A stretch of DNA of 64,000 nt from Jannaschia faecimaris (GCF_900107415.1 NZ_FNPX01000019.1:1-64000); one strand, 5' to 3'. Positions 43,664 to 53,179 are shown, numbered from the stretch's first letter. The notes: generated by a model from the letters alone, not told the origin. Program-made: numbers and translations.

Positions 43664-44683
43664 TTAGCGGAACGGAGGCGAGTACAGCAGGCCGCCCTCC
43701 GTGTATTGCGCGTTCAACCCTCGGGCCAGGCCGATCGCAGTCGACTCACCGATGTTGGCGTCAAACACTTCACCGTAGTTTCCGACGGCGGCGATGGCAT
43801 TCTTGGCCCAGGACGAGTCGAGACCCATCATCGCGCCCAATTCACCTTCGGTGCCCAGCAGACGGTTGATCTCGGGGTTGTCGCCCGGTGCCGCCGCCAG
43901 TTCCTCGACGTTGGCCTGAGTCACGCCATACTCCTCGGCAGCGATCATCGCGTTCAGCGTCCATTTGACGATATCGAACCACTCCGAGTCGCCATGACGA
44001 ACCAGCGGGCCCAGCGGCTCCTTGGAGACAACCTCGGGCAGGATCACGCTGCTGGACGGGTCGGCAAAGCCGGCACGTTGCGCGGCGAGAGCCGAACGGT
44101 CGGTTGTGTACACGTCACAGGCACCAGCGGTATACTGCTGAACAGCCTCGGCACCGGTTTCGATCGGAACGGGCTCATACGACATGTTGTTGACCCGGAA
44201 GTAGTCCGCAAGGTTCAACTCGGTCGTGGTACCGGTCTGAATACAGACGGTTGCGCCGTCCAGTTCAAGTGCCGAGGACACGCCAAGCGAGGCGGGTACC
44301 ATAAAGCCCTGACCGTCGTAGTAGTTGACGCCGGTGAAGTCGAACTTCAGATCGGTGTCGCGCGAGAACGTCCAGGTCGTATTCCGGGCCAGCACGTCGA
44401 TCTCGCCCGAAGCCAACGCGGTGAAACGCGTTTTGCCTGTTGTCGGTACGAAAGTCACAGCGTCACCGTCGCCCAGAACGGCGGCAGCGACGGCACGGCA
44501 CACGGCCACATCGAAGCCCTGCCACACGCCATTGGCGTCAGGCTCGGCAAAGCCGGGTACGCCGGTAGTCACGCCACAGTTCAGCGTGCCACGTGCGGTC
44601 ACGTCGTCCAGCGTGGCGGCGGATGCGCCGGCAGCGGCCAGACCGGCGAACGCCAGGCTACCGAAAAGTACGAAATTCTTCAT
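43664..44683 (-). CDS. aapJ: General L-amino acid ABC transporter, periplasmic binding protein
   Basis: A 339-residue periplasmic amino-acid-binding protein with a signal peptide (VLFGSLAFAGLAAAGASAATL). The mature start LDDVTARGTLNCGVTTGVPGFAEPD and the later RFTALASGEIDVLARNTTWTF motif are typical of AapJ. A paired Cys arrangement (CGVTT.. and CRAVA / VCIQTG) is conserved in this family. It heads the operon; the promoter lies in the 225-bp gap before 44909. Confidence 0.96.
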   Translation of the reverse strand: MKNFVLFGSLAFAGLAAAGASAATLDDVTARGTLNCGVTTGVPGFAEPDANGVWQGFDVAVCRAVAAAVLGDGDAVTFVPTTGKTRFTALASGEIDVLARNTTWTFSRDTDLKFDFTGVNYYDGQGFMVPASLGVSSALELDGATVCIQTGTTTELNLADYFRVNNMSYEPVPIETGAEAVQQYTAGACDVYTTDRSALAAQRAGFADPSSSVILPEVVSKEPLGPLVRHGDSEWFDIVKWTLNAMIAAEEYGVTQANVEELAAAPGDNPEINRLLGTEGELGAMMGLDSSWAKNAIAAVGNYGEVFDANIGESTAIGLARGLNAQYTEGGLLYSPPFR

Positions 44684-44908
44684 TTACTTACCTCTTCCTA
44701 TTGAATCGCACAGCCGACATAGGCTCTGCGTCACCGCCCCATTTTTGGGTGCAGTTCGTTTTGAATGTGAGGGTACACCCCGACATTAGCGCAAAAGAGA
44801 CTAGAATGGCTCTGGAACGTCAAGGGATGATGCCGCCAAAGCGTGCAGATGACTAAGTTTTGAACAGCAGGGAGGGGGGTATTGCGCGTCTAGCAGGCTA
44901 AACTGGTC
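44684..44908. promoter_or_regulatory. Promoter region of the aap operon
   Basis: The 225-bp gap between aapJ and the ATP12-like gene must contain the aap promoter. It has TTTTTGGGTGCAGTTCGTTT-like AT-rich segments near 44751, but I cannot assign a specific regulator site such as an NtrC box. Confidence 0.3.
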
Positions 44909-45619
44909 TCAGTCGCCACGCAGAAGCATCAGATATCGATGGGCTTGTGTGAAGGCACCCCTTTTGAGTCCGATGCGACCAGCCTCCTCCTCGTCGGCCC
45001 CCCACTGCTCTGCCTGCCAATCCTCATCGATCCGGCTCAGGGGCCACAGATCGTCGGGATGATGCCCGTCCATCGCTGCCAGCCCGAGAATCAGACTGCC
45101 GGTCAGGGTCACGAATTCCGACAGCGCAGTCAGCTCCCAGGGGGTCTTGGCGTGCACACGGGCACGCAATGCCTCCAGAGCGTTTGCGGGCTGCGCGACA
45201 TGCATGACGCCTTGGGTCACGTTCAGGCGGGCACCCAGGTTGGCGTCAGCCCAGTCCAGCATCGGGTCCCAGGCCGCCACCTGCCGTTCAAGCAGAGCGA
45301 CCGGACCCGCAGCGCGATAGCACAGAAGATCGGTGCCGCCATACTCGGCCAGATTTGCAGCCACCTCGGCCTGTTGAGGCACGACCTTGTCGAGTGTGGC
45401 GTTCACAGCGCGCGTCAGGGGCATGATCATCGGGTTGATCACTTGCTCCTGCGCGTCCCATTCGGCAGCTACACCTTCGGCCAGCGCCCGCGTGGGCATG
45501 GCGATCACTGTCTTCAGCGGTGTGCGGACCGGGCGGCCGTCAAGTCGCACACCATAGCCTTGTTCCAGTGTCTCGACGGTCGCTTGGGTCCAGAACCGCT
45601 TGGCCTTCCACTCGCTCAT
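44909..45619 (-). CDS. ATP12-family F1-ATPase assembly chaperone
   Basis: A 236-residue protein of the ATP12 family, which in mitochondria helps assemble the F1 alpha subunit; the bacterial members are found in Alphaproteobacteria. Family segments visible are YGVRLDGRPVRTPLKT, MPLTRAVNATLDKV and TDLLCYRA. The ATG at 45619 overlaps the HAD gene stop by four bases. No ATP synthase genes are in the window, so the role is by homology. Confidence 0.9.
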   Translation of the reverse strand: MSEWKAKRFWTQATVETLEQGYGVRLDGRPVRTPLKTVIAMPTRALAEGVAAEWDAQEQVINPMIMPLTRAVNATLDKVVPQQAEVAANLAEYGGTDLLCYRAAGPVALLERQVAAWDPMLDWADANLGARLNVTQGVMHVAQPANALEALRARVHAKTPWELTALSEFVTLTGSLILGLAAMDGHHPDDLWPLSRIDEDWQAEQWGADEEEAGRIGLKRGAFTQAHRYLMLLRGD

Positions 45620-46278
45620 TGCGCCATCCTCTCGATTTCCGCGACCAGTGTGCCGAAATTCGGCAGCACAGACCTTGCGCCCGCCGCCAGAAGGTCCTCC
45701 GCCGCGTGGTAACCCCATGCCACACCCAACGTCGCGACGCCGCCACCGGCCCCCATTTCCATGTCAAACGTCGTGTCGCCGATCATCACCGCGCGCCCGG
45801 CCTCAGTCGCCGTTTCCAGCAGCGCCCGGTCGACCATCGACCGATGCGGTTTCGACGGATGATGGTCCGCGCATTGCAGCGTGGCGAACATGTTGCCCCA
45901 CCCCTGTCCCGCGACCAGTCTGTCCAGTCCCTTTTGCGATTTGCCCGTGGCCACGCCCAGCGTGATGCCCTTCTGCTTAAGGCGCGCAAGACCTTCCCCG
46001 ACCCCTGGGTAAAGCCGCGCTTCGCTGTCGTTGGCGATGTGTTCAGTATAGATCCGGCGGTAATTCTCGGTTACCCGCTGCTGCATCGCCGCAGTCTGAT
46101 CCGGCAGAAGCATCGCGATCAACTGCGGCAGGGAAATCCCCACAAGAGCAAGAGTCTGTGCCCGCGTCGGCGGCTCCAACCCGGCATCGACAAAGGCGCG
46201 TGCCATCGTCGCCGTGATAATGGCCTGACTGTCGACCAGTGTGCCGTCGACATCGAAAATCGCCAGAAAGTCAGTCAA
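45616..46278 (-). CDS. HAD-superfamily phosphatase (Gph-like)
   Basis: A 220-residue HAD-IA hydrolase. The nucleophile motif IFDVDGTLVDS is at the N-terminus, with VATGKSQKG (motif II), and the final acidic motif MIGDTTFDMEMG. The cap domain size fits phosphoglycolate-phosphatase-like enzymes, but the substrate cannot be told from sequence. It overlaps ATP12 by four bases and the pseudouridine synthase by eight. Confidence 0.9.
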   Translation of the reverse strand: MTDFLAIFDVDGTLVDSQAIITATMARAFVDAGLEPPTRAQTLALVGISLPQLIAMLLPDQTAAMQQRVTENYRRIYTEHIANDSEARLYPGVGEGLARLKQKGITLGVATGKSQKGLDRLVAGQGWGNMFATLQCADHHPSKPHRSMVDRALLETATEAGRAVMIGDTTFDMEMGAGGGVATLGVAWGYHAAEDLLAAGARSVLPNFGTLVAEIERMAQ

Positions 46279-47314
46279 TCTCGTCCTCCGCGAACGGGTC
46301 GACGGGCACGTCCAAGTTGTCCCAGCCCATCATTTTCCAGGTGCGCTCCATATGTTCGGGCAAAGGTGCAGTCAGGTGCAGCCGTGCGCCCGTCATAGGG
46401 TGCGTCAGCGAAAGCGATCGGGCGTGAAGGTGCAGCTTGCGGCTGATCTCTCCGCCGAAAGACGCACCCCAGCCGTCTCCTTGGTTTTCTTGCCCCGAGC
46501 CGCCATATTTGCCGTCGCCCACAATGGGGTGCCCGATCTCTGCCATGTGCACGCGCAGCTGGTGCGTGCGACCCGTGACGGGCACCAGCGCAACCCAGGC
46601 CCCGCGTGAGCCCAGCGTGTCAAGGACGGCGTAATCCGACGTCGCACGCTTTGCCCCCTTTACCTCGTCGATCTCATCGGGATGAACGGTGCGCATCTTC
46701 TCACCACCGTCACCACCGCCCCCGGACTTGACCAGACCGTACCGGATTGTGCCCATGCGCGGATGGGGTGTGCCCGCGACCGCGGCCCAATAGATCTTGC
46801 GCGTATCGTGATCGCGAAACGCTTCGGACAATTGCACGGCCGTCAGGCGATTGCGCGCCATCAGCATGATGCCGGACGTGTCCTTGTCCAGACGGTGCAC
46901 CAGCCGGGGTTGCTCGTCGCTGTCGAACCGGAGGGCATCGCCCAGGCCATCGACGTGCCGTGTCTGGCCGGAACCGCCCTGACTGGCCAGGCCCGGCGGC
47001 TTGTTCAGTGCAATCAGATGCTCATCGCGATAGATGACGCAGGATCGGATCATCTCCGCGTCAGCCTGACTCACCTTGTCGCGACGGGCAGCGGCGGGAG
47101 CACGGTCCTCGGGCAGTGGCGGGATGCGAACCTCCTGTCCCGCCTGTACGCGCGTATTGGCCTTGACCCGCCCGCCATCGACGCGGATCTCGCCCTTTCG
47201 ACAGGCCTTCTCGACGTTGCCCTGGTTGAGTTGTGGGAACTTGCGCTTAAGCCAACGGTCCAGGCGCTGATCGCCCTCCCCGTCAGCCACGATGATGGTC
47301 TGGACGCCGCTCAT
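46271..47314 (-). CDS. rluC: RluA-family 23S rRNA pseudouridine synthase
   Basis: A 347-residue enzyme with an S4-like RNA-binding N-terminus (RLDRWLKRKFPQLNQ..) and a catalytic domain carrying VHRLDKDTSGIML, where the Asp is catalytic. It isomerises uridine in 23S rRNA; RluC is the closest match by layout, but RluD-like alternatives cannot be excluded. It overlaps crcB by four bases (ATGA) and the HAD gene by eight. Confidence 0.9.
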   Translation of the reverse strand: MSGVQTIIVADGEGDQRLDRWLKRKFPQLNQGNVEKACRKGEIRVDGGRVKANTRVQAGQEVRIPPLPEDRAPAAARRDKVSQADAEMIRSCVIYRDEHLIALNKPPGLASQGGSGQTRHVDGLGDALRFDSDEQPRLVHRLDKDTSGIMLMARNRLTAVQLSEAFRDHDTRKIYWAAVAGTPHPRMGTIRYGLVKSGGGGDGGEKMRTVHPDEIDEVKGAKRATSDYAVLDTLGSRGAWVALVPVTGRTHQLRVHMAEIGHPIVGDGKYGGSGQENQGDGWGASFGGEISRKLHLHARSLSLTHPMTGARLHLTAPLPEHMERTWKMMGWDNLDVPVDPFAEDEID

Positions 47315-47676
47315 ATGAGGCTCCTTGCGAATGTGACGCCGACGGCGAGCGCCAGCAAAGACAGGCCGATCGACAGTGCCACATAAAGCCCCGCCGACCC
47401 AAACTGCCCCCGTTCAATCAGGGTGATCGTTTCCAGCGAAAAAGCCGAGAAGGTGGTGAACCCGCCCAGAACCCCGGCCATCAGGAAAGGCTGCCAATGC
47501 GGCAGGCCAGCGCGATTCAGCGCCACAGTGGCGACGCCCATCAACAGGCTTCCAACCACGTTCACCGTCAGGATCGCCACGGGAAACCCGTCGCGCATGA
47601 GGGCCATGGCCATGAGAAAGCGCAGCGATGCGCCAATGGCACCGCCAAGCGCCACGGAGATCAGGGAAAAGGTCAT
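47311..47676 (-). CDS. crcB: Fluoride channel CrcB/Fluc
   Basis: A 121-residue membrane protein with four hydrophobic segments. It carries the Fluc signatures GGAIGASLRFL, NVVGSLLMG and GGFTTFSAFSLET. Fluc dimers export fluoride. Usually it is controlled by a fluoride riboswitch; none is visible here, as the gene is inside a minus-strand run behind rarA. Start MTFSLISVALGG chosen for the family N-terminus; a longer in-frame start lies upstream at 47787. Confidence 0.93.
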   Translation of the reverse strand: MTFSLISVALGGAIGASLRFLMAMALMRDGFPVAILTVNVVGSLLMGVATVALNRAGLPHWQPFLMAGVLGGFTTFSAFSLETITLIERGQFGSAGLYVALSIGLSLLALAVGVTFARSLI

Positions 47677-47707
47677 CGCGGTCCTGTCTGCCCCATCGCC
47701 GCCACTG

Positions 47708-49030
47708 TCAACCTTTGCCCCGCTTGGCACGTTGATCGACCAGCCAGTCCACACGTCGCCCCAACTCCCGTTCGAACCCGCGATCAACTGGGACGTAATA
47801 GACCGGGCGCTTCATGTCGTCGGGGAAGTAGTTCTGCCCGGAAAATCCATCGGCCTGATCGTGGTCGTATTGGTACCCTGTCCCGTAGCCCTGATCCTTC
47901 ATCATTTGCGTCGGCGCGTTCAGGATGTGCTTGGGCGGCGGCTCGGAACCGGTCTCGCCTGCCTGCTTCATCGCAGCCTTGAAGGCAGTGTAGCTGGCAT
48001 TCGATTTCGGGGCGAGCGCGAGGTAGACAACCGCGTTGCCAAGGCTCTGCTCGCCCTCGGGGCTGCCAAGCCGTTCGTAGGTCTCCCACGCTTGCAGGCA
48101 AAACGCCTGCGCTTGCGGGTCGGCCAGGCCGATGTCCTCAACCGCCATGCGGGTAATCCGCCGCATCAGATAGCGAGGGTCCTCCCCGCCCCTGAGCATC
48201 CGTCCCAACCAATAGAGCGCCGCATCCGGGTCGGACCCACGCACCGATTTGTGCAGCGCCGATATCAGGTTGTAGTGCGCATCGCCCGACTTGTCGTATT
48301 GCGCCGCGCGTCGTTGCAGGCGCTTGGAGAGGGTGTCGCGGTCGATCGTGTCCGTCGCCCCCCATGCGGCGACCTGCTCCGTCAGGTTCAGCAGCGCCCG
48401 TCCGTCGCCGTCGGCCATCTCCTGCAGGGCCTCGCGCGCGTCGCCGCTCAGCGGCAGCTTGATGCCCAGCTCCTTTTCCGCGCGCTGCATCATCAGCTCC
48501 ATGTCGCGCAAGGTAAGCCGTTCCAGCGTCAGGACCTGCGCGCGGCTCATCACAGCGGCGTTCAGCTCGAACGAGGGGTTTTCGGTGGTCGCCCCGACCA
48601 GCGTGATCGTCCCGTCTTCCATGTGCGGCAAAAAGCTGTCCTGCTGCGCCTTGTTGAAACGGTGAATCTCGTCAACGAAGAGAAGCGTGCCTGTACCATT
48701 GACGCGGCGGTTGCGCGCAATTTCAAAGACCTTCCGCAGGTCGGCCACGCCGGTAAAGATCGCACTGATCTGCACGAAATGCAGATCCGCCTGCGCCGCA
48801 AGAAGCCGCGCGATAGTCGTCTTGCCCACACCGGGCGGCCCCCAGAGGATCAGGCTGGGCATCTGACCGTGTAGCATGACAGTCAGCGCACCGTCGGTGC
48901 CCAACAAGTGCCTCTGCCCGATCACATCCTGCAACGTCGCCGGTCGCAGTCGATCGGCCAGCGGGCCGGGGCGCGCGACCGCTGCGTCGCTGGGGGATAC
49001 GGAATTTCCGCTGTCAAAAAGATCTGCCAT
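47708..49030 (-). CDS. rarA: Replication-associated recombination protein A
   Basis: A 440-residue AAA+ ATPase (MgsA/RarA) that acts at stalled replication forks. The Walker A GPPGVGKTT and Walker B LLFVDEIHRFNKAQQD are visible, with the AAA sensor region TENPSFELNAAVMSRAQV. The C-terminal RarA domain (RMLRGGEDPRYLMRRI) is complete. It starts the minus-strand run that continues with crcB, 31 bases downstream. Confidence 0.95.
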   Translation of the reverse strand: MADLFDSGNSVSPSDAAVARPGPLADRLRPATLQDVIGQRHLLGTDGALTVMLHGQMPSLILWGPPGVGKTTIARLLAAQADLHFVQISAIFTGVADLRKVFEIARNRRVNGTGTLLFVDEIHRFNKAQQDSFLPHMEDGTITLVGATTENPSFELNAAVMSRAQVLTLERLTLRDMELMMQRAEKELGIKLPLSGDAREALQEMADGDGRALLNLTEQVAAWGATDTIDRDTLSKRLQRRAAQYDKSGDAHYNLISALHKSVRGSDPDAALYWLGRMLRGGEDPRYLMRRITRMAVEDIGLADPQAQAFCLQAWETYERLGSPEGEQSLGNAVVYLALAPKSNASYTAFKAAMKQAGETGSEPPPKHILNAPTQMMKDQGYGTGYQYDHDQADGFSGQNYFPDDMKRPVYYVPVDRGFERELGRRVDWLVDQRAKRGKG

Positions 49031-49111
49031 GCGGTGGATGTAATGCCGAAGGGGCGGCGGATAAAGCCGCCCTTTGCGACGTCGCCATTGACGACGCCGG
49101 GATCAGCGCCG

Positions 49112-49699
49112 TCAGTGCATCTTCGTCGCCATCGAAATGTTGACACAGACGGACGCTGAGCCGCCAATGTCGAGCACAGGGCCCGCCGCCACGCAATCAA
49201 GCCCGACACGCCGGGCCAAACGCGGCGAATTGGCTGGAATCAATCCAAGAACGGCCGTGGCCCCGACCTCGCGCCCGGCGCGGACCATTTCGGCGATCAG
49301 TCGCATCTGTACACGCATCCGAAGGTTGGCTGGGACATCGTCGCAGACGAAGACTCGGCTCGATTCCCAAACATGGGCAGCCACCGGTGCCTGCTCATAA
49401 AGTAGGGTCGTGGGGATCGTCTCTAGCAAGCCCTTCTGAGCATCGCGGATCATGTACGAATAGATCCCGCAACGATGGGTCGTAGGCGTCAGCCGCACGC
49501 CCGCAAGGATGCGTCCGTAATCGTGCACGGCCACCCAGCGACTGGCCGGCGTGTCGTATTGGTCGAACTCCATCCCATCGGCCTGTGGCAGGTCCCATTG
49601 GGCCTGCTCGATGAACGTCCGATGACGGGCGCGTAGAAGATCGGCGAAGAGCGGGCCGTGAGTGTGGATATTCTGGAACGAAAGAGTCGCTACTTGCAT
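49112..49699 (-). CDS. luxI: Acyl-homoserine lactone synthase (LuxI type)
   Basis: A 195-residue GNAT-fold enzyme that makes acyl-homoserine lactone signals from SAM and acyl-ACP. The invariant residues align: Arg25, Phe29, Trp35, Asp46, Asp49, Arg69, Glu112 and Arg115. The ATG is followed by MQVATLSFQNIH and preceded by GGAAGAA. The acyl chain cannot be predicted. It lies 77 bp downstream of a luxR gene on the same strand, an arrangement usual for an autoinducer circuit. Confidence 0.9.
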   Translation of the reverse strand: MQVATLSFQNIHTHGPLFADLLRARHRTFIEQAQWDLPQADGMEFDQYDTPASRWVAVHDYGRILAGVRLTPTTHRCGIYSYMIRDAQKGLLETIPTTLLYEQAPVAAHVWESSRVFVCDDVPANLRMRVQMRLIAEMVRAGREVGATAVLGLIPANSPRLARRVGLDCVAAGPVLDIGGSASVCVNISMATKMH

Positions 49700-49722
49700 G
49701 GGAGAATTCTTCCTCTGCCGGT

Positions 49723-49733
49723 TGTCATTGACA
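49723..49733. promoter_or_regulatory. Short palindrome between luxR and luxI
   Basis: TGTCA-T-TGACA is a perfect inverted repeat with a one-base centre, 24 bases before the luxI start. It is not a canonical 20-bp lux box, and I see none in the 77-bp gap. It may be a site for another regulator or part of a degenerate lux box. Confidence 0.35.
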
Positions 49734-49776
49734 CCAGGGGACCTTGGATACTCGCAATGTGGGATGAGGACCGGGA

Positions 49777-50391
49777 TTAAATCAGCCTGAACTCTCTCGC
49801 CATTCTTAGTGCCTCGGCCGTGGTCTGTGCTCCCAGGCGATCCCGGGCGGACGAAAGGCGCGCCTTGAATGCGCTTTCCGAAATTCCAAGTTCAGCCGCG
49901 GCAGCCGCATGCCGAAACCCCTCCCCGACCAGACGCAGCGCCTCAATCATGGCGGGAGTCAGGTCCGTGGGCGGTTCCGTCACTTCGTGGAGCGCGTCCG
50001 CAATCGCAGCAACTCCCCGCATCTCGCTGTCGGTGAATTCACGATCGTCACGAGATACCCCGACGATTGTACGCGAGGTGATCTTGCCGCAAGACGCGAC
50101 CGCTCCATAAATCAAGCCATGCTTTGCCGCCTTGATCATGACGCCGAAGGGATCGGGCAGATTGATGTCGCTCCAACGGATCACACCGGTCTTGCTGATT
50201 CCCCAAAACACCAGCGGATCGCGCAGCGCATAGTTGTTGGTTGAGTACAGATCCTGCCATGCCTGCGGATAGGTGCTGCGCATGTACATCGGCGAAGCGA
50301 AGCGAATGTGAACGCCCACGGTGTAACCCACCGGGGCAAACTCTTCCAGGTTCTGCAAATACCTGACCATGAGGCGTCTTCTTTCAGACAT
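49777..50391 (-). CDS. luxR: LuxR-family autoinducer-responsive regulator
   Basis: A 204-residue regulator. The N-terminal autoinducer-binding domain has Trp45, Tyr49, Asp58, Pro59 and Trp73 in the expected context (WQDLYSTNNYALRDPLVFW). The C-terminal LuxR helix-turn-helix (MIEALRLVGEGFRHAAAAAEL..SESAFKARLSSARDRLG) is slightly divergent from the consensus. It most likely senses the product of the adjacent luxI. Confidence 0.9.
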   Translation of the reverse strand: MSERRRLMVRYLQNLEEFAPVGYTVGVHIRFASPMYMRSTYPQAWQDLYSTNNYALRDPLVFWGISKTGVIRWSDINLPDPFGVMIKAAKHGLIYGAVASCGKITSRTIVGVSRDDREFTDSEMRGVAAIADALHEVTEPPTDLTPAMIEALRLVGEGFRHAAAAAELGISESAFKARLSSARDRLGAQTTAEALRMAREFRLI

Positions 50392-50707
50392 GTCTTTTTA
50401 GACAGGGAGCGAAAAATCGCGTCAACCGCGTTCATTGCCACTAAGTCGCCATAAAGGTTAACAAGCTGTAAAGATTACGCCAATAAATTGCTTCGAACAG
50501 CGAGCAACACTTCCGGCTCTTCGGGCTCAAGGGCAGGTTTGTTGCTATATTTTACTGATGAATTAACTGTCTGCCGGCATCGTCTTTGATGGACGCGCCT
50601 CCGCGACAAGTCGCGCAACGGAGGCCCCTGATTACCTTACGTCAGGACAAAAAAGGGCCCCGCCAGCAATCTGGCGGGGCCCCTTTAGAAAGGTGGGCGT
50701 CGGAGGA
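50392..50707. other. Intergenic stretch between luxR and rplQ
   Basis: This 316-bp stretch holds the luxR promoter, an imperfect hairpin with GCCTCCG/CGGAGGC arms (50597-50625) and the terminator of the alpha operon. A short AT-rich part (about 50451-50490, 50540-50570) fits a promoter. No gene is seen. Confidence 0.5.
50648..50684 (-). terminator. Intrinsic terminator of the alpha operon
   Basis: On the minus strand a 12-bp GC-rich stem (GGGCCCCGCCAG / CTGGCGGGGCCC) with an ATTG loop is followed by TTTTTTGTCC. It lies 26 bases after the rplQ stop and is the likely end of the rpsM-rpsK-rpoA-rplQ transcript. Confidence 0.92.
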
Positions 50708-51127
50708 TCAGGCCTCAGCGGCGTCTTCCGCTTCGAGGCGCGCGCGATCGGCAGCCCCTTTGGCGTCTACGTCACGCTCGACAAACTCGATGATAGCCAT
50801 GGGTGCCATGTCGCCATAGCGGAAACCGGCTTTCATGATGCGAACGTAGCCGCCGGAACGGTCGGCATAGCGCGGCGCAAGGACGTCGATCAGCTTCTGA
50901 ACGGCCGCTTCATCGTGCAAGCGCGAGGCCAGCAGGCGACGGGCATGCAGGTCGCCGCGACGGGCCAGCGTAACCATCTTTTCGACGATAGGACGCAGTT
51001 CCTTAGCTTTCGGCACGGTCGTCTTGATCTGCTCGTGTTCGATCAACGAGGCAGCCATGTTCTTGAACAGTGACTTGCGGTGTTCGTGGGTGCGATTCAG
51101 GCGGCGGTATCCGCGGGCGTGGCGCAT
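50708..51127 (-). CDS. rplQ: 50S ribosomal protein L17
   Basis: L17 is 139 residues here and is full length. It has the family start [19 protein letters not shown] and the core [20 protein letters not shown]. It is the last gene of the alpha operon and is separated from rpoA by 139 bp that contain a strong hairpin (51237-51260). The strong terminator follows. Confidence 0.97.
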   Translation of the reverse strand: MRHARGYRRLNRTHEHRKSLFKNMAASLIEHEQIKTTVPKAKELRPIVEKMVTLARRGDLHARRLLASRLHDEAAVQKLIDVLAPRYADRSGGYVRIMKAGFRYGDMAPMAIIEFVERDVDAKGAADRARLEAEDAAEA

Positions 51128-51236
51128 GGGTCTTCTCCGTTATGTTTTACTTTGTCCGGGGTTCCATGCGTGGCGGAACCCTCACCTTGGGGCAGATGCC
51201 CATATCGTCCCCGCCAAATGCGGGCATTTTTCGCGG

Positions 51237-51260
51237 CACCCCGGCCCAAAGGCCGGGGTG
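51237..51260. other. Strong hairpin between rpoA and rplQ
   Basis: CACCCCGGCC pairs perfectly with GGCCGGGGTG around a CAAA loop, six bases after the rpoA stop. No clear T-run follows on the minus strand. It probably stabilises the rpoA mRNA or causes partial termination before rplQ. Confidence 0.65.
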
Positions 51261-51266
51261 ATCAAC

Positions 51267-52283
51267 TCAGAATTCGTTTTCGAACTTCTTGGCCAGGTCT
51301 TCGATGTTTTCTGGCGGCCAGTCGACAATGTCCATGCCCAGGTGCAGGCCCATGCCCGACAGCACTTCCTTGATCTCATTCAAGGACTTACGGCCGAAGT
51401 TCGGCGTGCGCAGCATCTCGGCTTCGGTTTTCTGGATCAGATCGCCGATGTACACGATATTGTCGTTCTTCAGACAGTTGGCGGACCGGACCGAAAGCTC
51501 AAGTTCGTCGACCTTCTTGAGGAGAAGCGGATTGAACTCCAGGTCATCGGCGGCCTCTGCACCGCGGGCGGCTTCGGGCTCATCGAAGTTGACGAAGATC
51601 TGCAACTGATCCTGAAGAATGCGAGCGGCATAGGCCACCGCATCATCGGGTGCCAGCGACCCGTCCGTATCGAGCTTGAGCGTCAGCTTGTCATAGTCCA
51701 GCACCTGCCCTTCGCGGGTGGGCTGGACTTCGTAGGACACCTTTTTGACCGGCGAATAGATCGCATCGATCGGGATCAGACCGATAGGAGCGTCCTCCGG
51801 CTTGTTCTTGTCGGCCGATACATAGCCCTTGCCGGTGTTCACGGTGAGTTCCATGTACAGATCGGCACCGTCGTCCAGATGACAGATCACGTGGTCGCGG
51901 TTCAGAACCTCGATGCCGTTCGTTTCGGAAATGTCGCCGGCTGTGACGACCATCGGGCCCTTGGCAGAGATCGAGACACGCTTGGGTCCCTCGACTTCCA
52001 TCTTCAGGCTGATGCCCTTGAGGTTCAGCACGATGTCGGTCACGTCTTCACGCACCCCAGACACGGATGAAAACTCGTGCAGAACGTTGTCGATCTGGAC
52101 CGACGTCACGGCCGCGCCTTGCAGCGACGACATCAGGACGCGGCGCAAAGCGTTGCCCAAGGTCAGACCGAAGCCACGCTCCAGCGGTTCGGCGACAACA
52201 GTGGCCTGACGGGCCGGATTGTTGCCGGGGCGTACATCAAGCTGCGACGGCTTGATCAGCTCTTGCCAATTCTTATTGATCAT
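51267..52283 (-). CDS. rpoA: DNA-directed RNA polymerase subunit alpha
   Basis: The 338-residue alpha subunit starts [20 protein letters not shown]. The N-terminal assembly domain includes [20 protein letters not shown]; the C-terminal domain ([36 protein letters not shown]) binds UP elements and activators. An upstream in-frame ATG at 52334 would add an unrelated extension, so I rejected it. It lies 119 bp after rpsK. Confidence 0.97.
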   Translation of the reverse strand: MINKNWQELIKPSQLDVRPGNNPARQATVVAEPLERGFGLTLGNALRRVLMSSLQGAAVTSVQIDNVLHEFSSVSGVREDVTDIVLNLKGISLKMEVEGPKRVSISAKGPMVVTAGDISETNGIEVLNRDHVICHLDDGADLYMELTVNTGKGYVSADKNKPEDAPIGLIPIDAIYSPVKKVSYEVQPTREGQVLDYDKLTLKLDTDGSLAPDDAVAYAARILQDQLQIFVNFDEPEAARGAEAADDLEFNPLLLKKVDELELSVRSANCLKNDNIVYIGDLIQKTEAEMLRTPNFGRKSLNEIKEVLSGMGLHLGMDIVDWPPENIEDLAKKFENEF

Positions 52284-52402
52284 TTGCCCTGTCCCTCCAT
52301 TCTCGTCTTGCGCCGGGGCGGGTGGCGCAGACACTCGAGGTGATTAAACGGCTTAGGCAGGGGCCACCGAAACGGCCCCTGCCAAGTAAGAAATTCTTCA
52401 GG

Positions 52403-52795
52403 TCAGACCCTGCGGCGCTTCGGCGGGCGAACACCGTTGTGCGCAATGGGCGTCACGTCCCGGATTGCGGTGATCTGCAATCCGACCGCAGCCAGCGCGC
52501 GCAGGGCGGATTCACGTCCACCACCAGGGCCCTGCACTTCGACCTCTAGTGTCTTCATGCCGTGCTCCTGCGCCTTCTTGCCCGCGTCTTCGGCGGCCAT
52601 CTGTGCGGCGTAGGGCGTCGACTTGCGCGAGCCCTTGAAACCGCAGGTGCCGGCCGAAGACCAGCTGATGGCGTTGCCCTGAACGTCGGAAATCAGGATC
52701 TTGGTGTTGTTGAACGAAGAGTTCACATGCGCAACACCAGCGGCGATGTTCTTGCGTTCCTTGCGCTTAGGAGCGCGACGGGTTTCACGTGCCAT
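52403..52795 (-). CDS. rpsK: 30S ribosomal protein S11
   Basis: S11 is 130 residues and complete. The family core [25 protein letters not shown] and the C-terminal [20 protein letters not shown] are intact. It lies 15 bases after rpsM and before rpoA, the usual alpha-operon order. Confidence 0.97.
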   Translation of the reverse strand: MARETRRAPKRKERKNIAAGVAHVNSSFNNTKILISDVQGNAISWSSAGTCGFKGSRKSTPYAAQMAAEDAGKKAQEHGMKTLEVEVQGPGGGRESALRALAAVGLQITAIRDVTPIAHNGVRPPKRRRV

Positions 52796-52810
52796 GTCTA
52801 ATGCCCTCCC

Positions 52811-53179
52811 TTACTTCTTCTTGCCAGCGATGGCCTTTGCGGGGCCCTTGCGCGTACGTGCGTTGGTGTGGGTCCGCTGACCGCGAACCGGCAGGTTCCG
52901 GCGGTGGCGAAGACCGCGGTAGCAGCCCAGATCCATTAGCCGCTTCACGTTCATCTGACGCTCGCGGCGCAGGTCGCCTTCGACCGTCACGTTCGCGTCG
53001 ATGAACTCGCGGATCGACAGAACTTCGGCGTCCGACAATTCATTGATACGGCGTTTTTCATCGATGCCGACGGCCTCGATGATCTCTTTCGCCTTAGACG
53101 GGCCGATACCCGTGATGTACGTCAGCGCGATGGGAACGCGCTTCCCCGTGGGGATGTTTACGCCAGCAATGCGTGCCAA
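52811..53179 (-). CDS. rpsM: 30S ribosomal protein S13
   Basis: S13 is 122 residues and starts with [20 protein letters not shown]. The codon before that is TTG, with AAGGAA at normal spacing, so the start is an unusual TTG for a ribosomal protein gene. Further upstream in-frame codons (to 53302) have no ribosome site. The C-terminal basic tail [12 protein letters not shown] is complete. It heads the alpha operon. Confidence 0.95.
   Translation of the reverse strand: MARIAGVNIPTGKRVPIALTYITGIGPSKAKEIIEAVGIDEKRRINELSDAEVLSIREFIDANVTVEGDLRRERQMNVKRLMDLGCYRGLRHRRNLPVRGQRTHTNARTRKGPAKAIAGKKK

Noticed and set aside
47677-47707. Fluoride riboswitch upstream of crcB
   Set aside because: The gap between rarA and crcB is 31 bases and too short for a crcB motif; no such structure is seen.
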